64,000 nucleotides of DNA. It comes from Planctomycetaceae bacterium (GTDB lineage Bacteria; Planctomycetota; Phycisphaerae; Phycisphaerales; SM1A02). A model generated the notes under the pieces. It was not told the origin of the DNA. It saw only the letters and a program-made list of their open reading frames with translations, and ran no database searches. A program made the translations under genes and the position numbers. The DNA is taken from positions 31,345 to 95,344 of the forward strand of contig JAJTGL010000001.1 in the NCBI GenBank assembly GCA_021297795.1, written 5' to 3'. Positions 1 to 8,230 of this stretch are shown here, piece by piece (within the stretch, counting starts at the first letter, position 1; each line of letters starts with the position of its first letter).

Positions 1-23
1 TGCGTGTCCGTAGGATGCGCCGC

Positions 24-836
24 GTGCAGACCCAGACCGAGATCCGCGACATCCTCGCTGCGCGAGGCATCTCGCCGAAGCACCGCTTCGGCCAGAACTT
101 CCTCGTCGACCAGAACCTCCTGCGACGGCTCGTCGATGCGAGTGCGATTGGTCCCGGCTCGCTCGTGGTCGAGATCGGTCCGGGCACGGGCACGATGAGC
201 GAGGAGATGCTCGCGCGCGGCGCCGAGCTGATCGCGATCGAACTCGATCGCGACATGGCGGCGATCCTCCGCGAGCGGCTCGGCGCGCATCCCTCGTTCA
301 CCCTCATCGAGGGCGACTGCCTCGACGGCAAGCGTGCGCTCAACGCCGAGGCGCTCGCCCGCATCGCCGGCCGGCCGTTCACGCTGGTCGCGAACCTTCC
401 CTACCAGGCGGCGAGTCCGGTCATGGCGATCTGCGCCACGATGCCGAACTGCCTCGGGCAGTTCGTGACCATCCAGCGCGAGGTCGGCGACCGCCTGCGT
501 GCGCAACCCGGCGGCGGCGAGTACGGACCGCTCACGATCCTCGTGCAGGCCTTCTGCGAAGTCGAGCAGATCGCGGTGCTCTCGCCCGGCTGCTTCTGGC
601 CGCCGCCGGAGGTGACGAGCGCGATGCTCGCGCTGCGTCCGCGAACCACGACGGCGATCGCGCGCGACGAGGCCGACGCGTTCGGTGCGTTCGTCCACAC
701 GCTCTTCTCGAAGCGCCGCAAGCAGCTCGGCGCGATCCTCGGTCGCTCGCGCGCATGGCCCGAGGGCATCGAACCGTCGCAGCGTCCCGAGACCCTCGCG
801 GTCGACGACCTCGTGCGGCTCTGGCGCGCGGGCTGA
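24..836 (+). CDS. rsmA: 16S rRNA (adenine(1518)-N(6)/adenine(1519)-N(6))-dimethyltransferase (ORF opens at 15; GTG at 24 preferred)
   Basis: HRFGQNFLVDQNLLRRLV, VVEIGPGTGTMSEEML, NLPYQAASPV motifs of the KsgA/RsmA family. Confidence 0.93.
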   Translation: MQTQTEIRDILAARGISPKHRFGQNFLVDQNLLRRLVDASAIGPGSLVVEIGPGTGTMSEEMLARGAELIAIELDRDMAAILRERLGAHPSFTLIEGDCLDGKRALNAEALARIAGRPFTLVANLPYQAASPVMAICATMPNCLGQFVTIQREVGDRLRAQPGGGEYGPLTILVQAFCEVEQIAVLSPGCFWPPPEVTSAMLALRPRTTTAIARDEADAFGAFVHTLFSKRRKQLGAILGRSRAWPEGIEPSQRPETLAVDDLVRLWRAG

Positions 837-914
837 TCAAGATTCGGCTCGGGAGGGTGCCGACCCATGCAGCGCCTCGAACGCGCGGGCCAATGCCGGC
901 CGACGTGGAGCGCG

Positions 915-2171
915 TCAGTCCCTCCGCCGCCGCCACGACTGAAACCTCCGACGCAGGCGCTCCCAGCGCGCGATCCAACGGTTGCGCCGTCGATCGTCGT
1001 ACCGCGGGGCCAGTTCGTCGCCGTCGGTCGCGCGCGAGTCGTAGAAGTTCGGCACCATCTTCCGGTCGCGCATCGCGAGATGGAACACCGGACACGCGGA
1101 ACCGGCCTGAGGAGGCACGATCCAGCTCCACTTGCCGCTCGGGGCACGGCCCGCGGCAGCCTCGCGCTGGATGAAGTCCATGTACTGCGCGCTCGCCTCG
1201 TGGTGGTCGATGATCGTCGCACCGGCCTGCTGGAAGGAATGCAGCACCGCAAGATTGAGTTCGGTCAGCACCCGATCCCTCCAGACCGGCCCCGTGCGCT
1301 CTATGCCCAGCGCCTCCGCGGCGGGCACGAGCAGGTCGTATCGCCGTTCATCGCAGAAGTTCCGCGAGGCGATCTCGGTACCCATGTAGAAGCCGTTGAA
1401 CGGCGCACACGGGTAGTCGATCCCGCCGATCGTCAGGATCATCGAACTGACGCAGGGGACCGTGTACCAGCGGAGTCCGAGGGATCCCAGACCATCGAGC
1501 GTCGGGTGCACGATGCCGACCTGCTGCACCGCATGCTCCGGAAGTTCGAAGATCATGCGGCGATCGCGCGCATCGCGGATGGCGAAGGGCAGGAGATCGA
1601 AACGCGTGCGCGCCGCCGGCGGGCTCCAACCCATCGCGATCGCGATCCGCGTCGATTCGGCCGTGATCGGATCTCCGAGGATGCGCCCGTTCTCCTCCTG
1701 GTAGCCCGCGTACTGCGCGATCTGCCTGCTCTCGATGTAGGCGGGAAGCCCGGCGCCGCGGACCGGTGCGAAGATGCTGATCGCCGAGCGAATGCTCCCG
1801 CCGCCGCGCGCGAACACCATGTGGTCGACCACACGGCCGGCCATCTCCTCCGGTTCGACGATGGACCGGCAGTCGAACACCTCGAGCGACTTCCAGAAGA
1901 GACGACCGATGCAGCGCGCATGGTTGCGCCACGCGACACGCGCACCGTAGGCGAGCTCGTCGGGCGTATGGTCGTAGTGACCGTCGCGCGCAAGCGCGCG
2001 CTTCACCTCGCGCAGTCGCGCACGCCGCGCGGCGTCGCCGAGCTCGAGTTCACGGTGAAACTGATCGACGAAGGCGACCGCCTCCTCGCGGCGCTCCCAG
2101 GTGCCGAGCCGCCGCAGTCTTCGGCGCAGGGGATTCGACCGTACCTTCGTATCGATGCGCATCGCGGCCAC
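915..2171 (-). CDS. nos: Bacterial nitric oxide synthase oxygenase domain protein
   Basis: WRNHARCIGR (heme-thiolate Cys), PFNGFYMGTEI (substrate Glu), WRDRVLTELNLAVLHSF, DHHEASAQYM, WIVPPQAGSACPVFH; no reductase domain. Confidence 0.93.
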   Translation of the reverse strand: MAAMRIDTKVRSNPLRRRLRRLGTWERREEAVAFVDQFHRELELGDAARRARLREVKRALARDGHYDHTPDELAYGARVAWRNHARCIGRLFWKSLEVFDCRSIVEPEEMAGRVVDHMVFARGGGSIRSAISIFAPVRGAGLPAYIESRQIAQYAGYQEENGRILGDPITAESTRIAIAMGWSPPAARTRFDLLPFAIRDARDRRMIFELPEHAVQQVGIVHPTLDGLGSLGLRWYTVPCVSSMILTIGGIDYPCAPFNGFYMGTEIASRNFCDERRYDLLVPAAEALGIERTGPVWRDRVLTELNLAVLHSFQQAGATIIDHHEASAQYMDFIQREAAAGRAPSGKWSWIVPPQAGSACPVFHLAMRDRKMVPNFYDSRATDGDELAPRYDDRRRNRWIARWERLRRRFQSWRRRRD

Positions 2172-2174
2172 CGC

Positions 2175-3755
2175 TCACATGAGACCATCGAACGCCTGGG
2201 CCGTCCGACGCACCTCGCGCCGGTTGATGCGGTGGACGATGTCGAGCACCCGCGCCTTGGCGTGGCGGTAACCGCGTCCCGTCGTCGACGTGTTCACGTA
2301 GCGTGCCGCGGCGTTCCGATCGTCGAACCGGAGGATCTTCAGTTCGGGGAAGCGCGTCGGCTCGTCGCGGACGGCGTCGTGGATGGGAGTGCCCTCGAGG
2401 ATCGAGAACTCGTTGAAGCGGATGCGATCGATGAAATCGAGATGCTTCTCGAGAAAGTCGGCGGTCTGATGGAGATCGTCGGCGGTCTCGCCCGGAAAGC
2501 CCTTGAACATCGTGCAGCGGACGCTGATCCCGGCATCGCACGCGTTGCGGATGAACTCGGAGTTCGTCTCGACGGAGCACCCCTTCTGCATGAGATCGAG
2601 CATGCGCTGGCTTCCGCTCTCGAGTCCGAAGCTCACCCGCCTCATGCCCGCGGCCGCCGCGGCCCGGAGATCCGAACGGGAGAGGCCGTTGTCCTTGCGC
2701 AGGTCGACGTGCACGGTTCCAACCCACTGCGCGCCGGGCGCGTTGCGCTGGATGTTCTCGCAGATGCCACGGAAGAGCGGCGGATTCGAGTTGAGCTTCA
2801 GGTCGAGGAACAGGAAGTTCGTCGTCTCATGACGCCGCGAGAGCTCGCGCACCTCGTGCATCACCGTCTCGAGGCTCTTCGTGCGGTACGTGCGGCCGCT
2901 CGCGCTCGTGATGTCGCTGCAGAAGTTGCACTTGTTCCACTGGCAGCCACGCCCCGTCATCATCGGGATGACGCGCATGCGGTAGCGATCCCATGGAAAA
3001 TCGCTGAAGTCGGGTACCGGGACGCGATCGAGCTCACGCAGCGGCGGCGCCGCCCGGCTGCGGCGGCCGTCGGGCAGAAAAACGCCGTCGAACTGAAGGA
3101 GATCCTCGCCGGACACCACGGCCTCGACGATGCGAGGAAGGATCAGGTCGACCTCGCCGCCGACCACGGCCTTCACGCCGGGAACATCCAGCCATGCGCC
3201 CGCAGTTGCATCTTGGTTGAACGCCGGTCCACCGAGGAGCACGGGGATGCCGCGCTCCTTGGCGAGACGGCCGAGCTCGTGCACGGTCGAGTAATGCTGG
3301 AGATACGCGGAGAGCAGCAGGATGTCGGGCTTCGCATCGAGCGCCCTCGCGGTCTCGCGCAGCACGCGCGGATGTGGACGCCCCTTCCACCAGAGTCGCG
3401 TCCGTCGTGCGAGGTCGCGCATCGCGCGGAACGCCGGATGCGTCGAGAGGTGCATGCGCCGGACGAGGTGATCCTTGATCGTCTCGCGCTTCTCGCGCTC
3501 CGCGGCGGGTACGTCGTGCGCGAGCGGACAGATCAGCTCCACCTCGTGTCCGGAGTTGCGCAGCGAGGCCACGAGGATCCCGACCGCAAGCGTCGGAAAG
3601 GTCGAGAAATTGTTGAGGTCGACCATCAACGCGCGCAGCGCCGTCTTCGCGCGCAAGGGCGCGCTGTCGATCGGCTGCGCCAAGCCGATGACGCGGGGTG
3701 CCCGCGTCGCAGGTACCGCGCGGCCGATCGCGCTGCTTGTCTCGTTGAACGGCAT
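2175..3755 (-). CDS. B12-binding domain radical SAM protein
   Basis: N-terminal B12-binding-like region (LMVDLNNFSTFPTLAVGILVASLRNSGHEVELICP), cluster motif TGRGCQWNKCNFCSD, FGLESGSQRMLDLMQKGCSVE; ORF opens at 3803, but the ATG at 3755 follows a GGAGG. Confidence 0.88.
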   Translation of the reverse strand: MPFNETSSAIGRAVPATRAPRVIGLAQPIDSAPLRAKTALRALMVDLNNFSTFPTLAVGILVASLRNSGHEVELICPLAHDVPAAEREKRETIKDHLVRRMHLSTHPAFRAMRDLARRTRLWWKGRPHPRVLRETARALDAKPDILLLSAYLQHYSTVHELGRLAKERGIPVLLGGPAFNQDATAGAWLDVPGVKAVVGGEVDLILPRIVEAVVSGEDLLQFDGVFLPDGRRSRAAPPLRELDRVPVPDFSDFPWDRYRMRVIPMMTGRGCQWNKCNFCSDITSASGRTYRTKSLETVMHEVRELSRRHETTNFLFLDLKLNSNPPLFRGICENIQRNAPGAQWVGTVHVDLRKDNGLSRSDLRAAAAAGMRRVSFGLESGSQRMLDLMQKGCSVETNSEFIRNACDAGISVRCTMFKGFPGETADDLHQTADFLEKHLDFIDRIRFNEFSILEGTPIHDAVRDEPTRFPELKILRFDDRNAAARYVNTSTTGRGYRHAKARVLDIVHRINRREVRRTAQAFDGLM

Positions 3756-4032
3756 CTGTCTCGGGCTTCCTCCGTTGTTGAGGATACCGGAGGCGTGGGG
3801 CACTTACCCCATCGAAACGCACTGATTGCGAGACCGATAAACGGCATGCGAAGCATCATCGCCGAGCCTCGGGCGATGACGGGGCGGTGTGGAACCGGGA
3901 CGCCCATGCGACAAGCCCCGCCGCCGCGCTTGCGACGGACGGGGCATGGTCGATGCGATGCCGCTCAGTGGCGGGACGGTCCGCGGAGGCGACGAGGTTC
4001 CGGAGTCGCCGACCATCCGCCGACGCCGAAGC

Positions 4033-5589
4033 TCACCAGGTGTACGTCACCTTGTACTCGACCGTCTTCTTGCCTTCGCTCGGGACATCGAGCTCGAACG
4101 CGATCGTGCCCGAGTCGAGCTTCTCGAACGGCGTGCTCTGGTTCTCGATCTTCCAGTTCGACCACCGGTAGAGGCGCTCGAGCACGCGCACCTTCTGCGC
4201 CGACGACTTCTGATTACGAACTTCGATGCGGAAGGTCTCGGTCATGCGCTTCGCGGCGTTGTCGATGGTGAAGTCGGTGCGCGTGCGCTCGCCGACCACG
4301 TCGAACGCCTCGCCGAGGCGCATCTTCACCGTCTCGTTGCGCGGCGTGTGCGCGATGAGATCCTCGCCGACGAACTCAAGCGTGCCGTCGGCGGCGTCCT
4401 CCTTGTAGACGCGGATCTTGCCCGCGGGGAGCGGCATGCCGAGGCTGTTATCCTTCTTGTTCTCGAAGCTGACGAGGATCGACGGGCTCTGCTTCGACGC
4501 GACGCCGAAGTCGCGATCGAGGATCGGGGCGCCCGGAGCGCCGATTCCGCCCGCGAAGTCGAACACGAGCTCGCGCTTCACCTTGAAGCCCGAGACCGGC
4601 GGGAAGAGCGCGATCTGCTGCGTCGAGTTCTGCATCACGTCGGTCCGGCGCGGCAGCGTGTAGAGGTGGAAGTCGCTGAACTCCTTCTCGACGAAGCCGG
4701 CCGCATCCGCCATCGCCATCGCCTCGACGGCCATCCCCCGCCGCACGCCCGCGTATCCCGGCTTCGGCTGCACCTTGTTCACCTCGCCCGCGACGAGCTT
4801 GAGCTCGGTGTTCGGATACGACGCGCCCGAGAGATTCATCAGCGTGACCCACGCGGTGATCGCGCCGCTGCGGTCGGCGTCGTCGAGCACGATGTTGTAG
4901 TCGGCCCGCCAGGTCATGCCGGCGGTCTGGTAGGTCGTGCGCACGAGGTGCTCGCCGCCCGACTCGCTCGCGACCTTCCACACGAGCGTCGGCTTCGTCA
5001 GGAGCCCGCCCGGCAGGTCGCCGAGCTGCACCTGCGCGCCGCTCATCGGGACGATCTTCACGCCCTCGGCCGTCTTCAGCACGATCTGCCCCTGGTTCGC
5101 CGAGAGAAGCGTGCCGGTGAGGTTCGAAACGCCCTCGCCCATCGTGACCGCGAGCGAGATCTCGCGGCCGAGATAGCGCTCCATCAGCTTCGACGGGCTC
5201 ACGAGATCGAACTGGAAGTTCTGCTCGAGCACCATCGTCTTCGCGTCGTCGAGGTCGACGAACGACACGGTGGTCGGATCGATCCACGCCGCGACATCGG
5301 TGAACGCGAGGTCACCCGTTCCCTTCGGAAGGGCGAGCTTGCGCACGTCCTTCACGACGCCGAAGCCGGGTACACCCCAGACGTTGTCCATCCCACTCAT
5401 GCGCTGCTGCTGCACGAACTGCTGCGGATCGAAGCCGGATGGGTCGGCGGACGAGTAGACGGTGAGCGAGGTTCCCGCGCTGGGCTTTTCGGAAGCGAGT
5501 GCCGTCGAGGCCGGACCCGCATCGAGCGTGGTCGCCAGCAGCGATGCGGTCGCGAGAAGAGCGGATGAAACGAGCGAGATCGAGAGCAT
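4033..5589 (-). CDS. DUF4139 domain-containing protein, secreted
   Basis: TWRADYNIVLDDADRSGAITAWVTLMNLSGASYPNTELKLVAGEVN signature; N-terminal signal peptide; GGAGG before ATG. Confidence 0.75.
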   Translation of the reverse strand: MLSISLVSSALLATASLLATTLDAGPASTALASEKPSAGTSLTVYSSADPSGFDPQQFVQQQRMSGMDNVWGVPGFGVVKDVRKLALPKGTGDLAFTDVAAWIDPTTVSFVDLDDAKTMVLEQNFQFDLVSPSKLMERYLGREISLAVTMGEGVSNLTGTLLSANQGQIVLKTAEGVKIVPMSGAQVQLGDLPGGLLTKPTLVWKVASESGGEHLVRTTYQTAGMTWRADYNIVLDDADRSGAITAWVTLMNLSGASYPNTELKLVAGEVNKVQPKPGYAGVRRGMAVEAMAMADAAGFVEKEFSDFHLYTLPRRTDVMQNSTQQIALFPPVSGFKVKRELVFDFAGGIGAPGAPILDRDFGVASKQSPSILVSFENKKDNSLGMPLPAGKIRVYKEDAADGTLEFVGEDLIAHTPRNETVKMRLGEAFDVVGERTRTDFTIDNAAKRMTETFRIEVRNQKSSAQKVRVLERLYRWSNWKIENQSTPFEKLDSGTIAFELDVPSEGKKTVEYKVTYTW

Positions 5590-5759
5590 GGGTCCTCCAG
5601 GTCGTGTCGGTGCAGGCGAGGCCGCGGATGCGCATGGCCCTTCGCCGGTCTCCGAACGACGCGTAGATTCGCAGATTCTTCCGCTTCGGGATGGGGAACC
5701 GGTCCCGGACGCGCAGGCCGGACCACCCGTGCCGGCGGCCGCGGGCGACTCGGACGGGA

Positions 5760-7604
5760 TCAGCTCGTTCCAGCGAGCCGACGCACGGTCATCATGAAGC
5801 TCTTCTTCATGGAGGCGTGCATGGCGAAGCAGATCGCGCCGAAGGCGATCGCCGAGGCGATGGTTCCGACCACGAGGCTCGTACGGGCCGCGGGGACGTT
5901 CTCGATGCTGCCGCGGATGGCATTCGCCGGATCGACCGTCGCGTAGAGGATGTTCAGCGGGCTCATCGCGCTAAGCATCGCACCGACGTAGGGGACGTTC
6001 GCGCCAAAGGCCGTCGCGCACGCACCGAGCACCAGACCGATGCCGCCGAGGACGCCGATCGCCGCCATCACCGAGCCGATCGTGCCCTTCGTGCGGAGCG
6101 ACCACTGCAGGCCGATCATGACGGCGAAACTCGTCGCGGCCACCAGATTGATCAGGACGAGCAGCGCACCCTCGGGAATCACGATCGGGAGTTCGACGGT
6201 CGAGAGGTTCACCTGCGTCGTCACGGTGACCCCCTGCTTTGCGCCGAATCCGCCGAAGAGGACGTAGATCGCGACCGACCCGAGGGTGACGAACGGCACG
6301 ATCAGCATCGGGATGAGGAACGTCACGATCCCGCGCAGCTTGCCCATGAGATACGGGCCGGGCTGGATCGGCGTGGTGAGCAGGATGTCGAGCGTGCCAT
6401 CCTCGCGCTCGCGGCTCACCGCGGTGGCGCTGAGGCTGACGGCGGTGAGCAGAACGACCACCATCTCGGCGCCCACGACGCCGAGGAGCGCGAGGCGCAG
6501 ATCGGCCGACGAGATCGTGCCGCCGCGATGAAGCCCGCAGAGGACGAAGCCGACGCACGCGCCCAGCGCAAGGAACACCCAGCGTCCGAACAGGCCGCCG
6601 AGCGACTGCGTGCGGAGCATGCGCTCGCGCCACGCGATCGGATTCGAGCCCACGCGCTTCGACTCGCGCGTGCCCTTCGCACCCGGCCCGGCGCCGACCA
6701 GCGCCTTCCAGCAGCTGATCTGCGGGCCGCGCGTGCCGATCACGCGCAACCGCAGCGTCGACCAGACCATCATCGTGAGGCTCGTGAGCACGCAGATCAC
6801 GCAGAAACTCCCCGCCGGCGCCGTGTAGAGCGGGGAGAAGAGGACGAACGGCACATCGGCCGCCGAGTACGGCACGTAGCTCGTCGAGTTGAGCGCGCTC
6901 TCGAGCGCCAGGAACGGATTGAACGCGGTGAGGATCGTGGTGTGGGTTGCGCCTGTACCGACGCCGATCGACACCTGCGAACGCAGGTACGCATCGGCGG
7001 CGTAGGTCGCGAAGAGGTACATCACGACCGCCGCGTAGAAGACGAGCACCGCGCGCTTGCCGCCGCTGCGGGTCACCGACAGCGTGACCGCCGACGTCGC
7101 GACGATGAGCGCGCTCGACGCCGCCACGGCGTAGCTCGTCATGATCGCTTCGCCCGGGACGCCGCCGAAGAACTGCGTCAGCACGAAGAGCGGCAGCGTC
7201 GAGAGGAGGAGCGCCAGGATGAAGAAGAGCCGCCCGAAGAGGTTGCCGAGGACGATCTGGAGGTTCCCGAGCGGGGTGGTCAGCAGGATGTCCCAGGTCC
7301 GGGGGCTCGCCTCCTGGACGATCGCACCCGCCATGAAGATCGGGGTCAGGACGCAGATCAGGGCGACCTGGCCGAAGCTGACGACCGTGAACGCCCCCGC
7401 CCCGCGGCTCGCGAGCTGCTTCATCGACCCGTCGCCCCCGAGGAGGCCGAGCAGGAGGATCGCGATCATGATCGCGAGGTACCCGGACCGCAGCAGGAGG
7501 TGCCGCGACCGCTTCGACCCGCCGGAGACGATCCGGACCGCGATCGGGTTGGTCGGGAGGAGGTTCGAGAGCCAGTGGAGGACCGCGGGCATTCCGGGCG
7601 GCAT
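5760..7604 (-). CDS. ABC-2 type transporter permease, internally duplicated (start 7604 or 7592)
   Basis: Many TM segments; two copies of a TWDILLTTPL/TLDILLTTPI motif. Confidence 0.75.
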   Translation of the reverse strand: MPPGMPAVLHWLSNLLPTNPIAVRIVSGGSKRSRHLLLRSGYLAIMIAILLLGLLGGDGSMKQLASRGAGAFTVVSFGQVALICVLTPIFMAGAIVQEASPRTWDILLTTPLGNLQIVLGNLFGRLFFILALLLSTLPLFVLTQFFGGVPGEAIMTSYAVAASSALIVATSAVTLSVTRSGGKRAVLVFYAAVVMYLFATYAADAYLRSQVSIGVGTGATHTTILTAFNPFLALESALNSTSYVPYSAADVPFVLFSPLYTAPAGSFCVICVLTSLTMMVWSTLRLRVIGTRGPQISCWKALVGAGPGAKGTRESKRVGSNPIAWRERMLRTQSLGGLFGRWVFLALGACVGFVLCGLHRGGTISSADLRLALLGVVGAEMVVVLLTAVSLSATAVSREREDGTLDILLTTPIQPGPYLMGKLRGIVTFLIPMLIVPFVTLGSVAIYVLFGGFGAKQGVTVTTQVNLSTVELPIVIPEGALLVLINLVAATSFAVMIGLQWSLRTKGTIGSVMAAIGVLGGIGLVLGACATAFGANVPYVGAMLSAMSPLNILYATVDPANAIRGSIENVPAARTSLVVGTIASAIAFGAICFAMHASMKKSFMMTVRRLAGTS

Positions 7605-8050
7605 CGTACCTTGACAGTTTCGTCCGGAGGCCGATACTTCACCTGTCCGCGGACGCGGACCGGACGGCGCTTTCAGCCGCCCGATTCATCCCGGCTCGTC
7701 GAACAGGCCATCGCCGTTCGCGACCGTTTGCAGGACGAGGCCCGTTCGACATTCGACCGCGGCTCGAGTCCCCCAGAAGGCGCCCCGGATCCCGGTGCTC
7801 CGGACGGGATAGATCGATCCAGCAGAGCGCCCCACCTCTTCGGGGCAAACCTGACAGAGTTCCGTGAGCGAGTTCCTTCACCATTCCCAAACCCTCCGTG
7901 CCCAGAGCGGGCCGGGGGGACCACGGTTCGGCAGGCAGGCAGCGGCTTCGGCCGCCGCAGGCGCGCCGGGGCCGCGGCGTCCACGGCAGCCACGGCAGCC
8001 ACGGCTCCACGCGCATCCGCGCGGCGGACCCGCGGCGCACCACACGCCCA

Positions 8051-8116
8051 TGTGGTGTTGATGTGGTGTTGATGTGGTGTCGATGTGGTGTTGACGTGAT
8101 GTCGACGTGATGTTGA
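8051..8116. repeat. Six tandem copies of an 11-bp unit (TGTGGTGTTGA and variants)
   Basis: tgtggtgttga x2, tgtggtgtcga, tgtggtgttga, cgtgatgtcga, cgtgatgttga read directly. Confidence 0.95.
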
Positions 8117-8230
8117 AGCACTGATTCCGCCCGCAGACCTCCGGACGATCGCAAGCGTCGCACGCGCAACGCATGGCCTCTCGGATGCACGACGCATCCG
8201 GCGAGCAGTCTTTCGTGACTGGAGGCTCGT

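Noticed and set aside
3804-4016. 70-aa ORF just upstream of the radical SAM gene as a possible RiPP precursor
   Set aside because: No leader/core organisation, Pro/Arg-rich random composition, overlaps hairpins in the intergenic region and has no convincing ribosome site
3955-4035. Possible cobalamin riboswitch upstream of the B12-dependent radical SAM (minus strand has CCCGCCACTG)
   Set aside because: No B12 box (AGTCAGGAGACCTGCC-like) or GGTG..AATCC P-loop seen; the sequence is explained by simple stems such as ggcgac...gtcgcc and ccgc-tcagtg-gcgg. Infernal against the cobalamin family would settle it
867-4271. 1134-aa plus-strand ORF
   Set aside because: Antisense shadow of NOS and radical SAM; no domain motif
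7611-7640. TTGACA-N16/17-(G)ATACT promoter on plus strand
   Set aside because: Plausible sigma-70-like match but almost 600 nt from rny and unsupported; kept only as a note
5691-8072. 793-aa plus-strand ORF
   Set aside because: Antisense of the ABC permease; charged low-complexity translation
8040-8116. Short tandem array as a CRISPR
   Set aside because: 11-bp units without spacers; no cas genes
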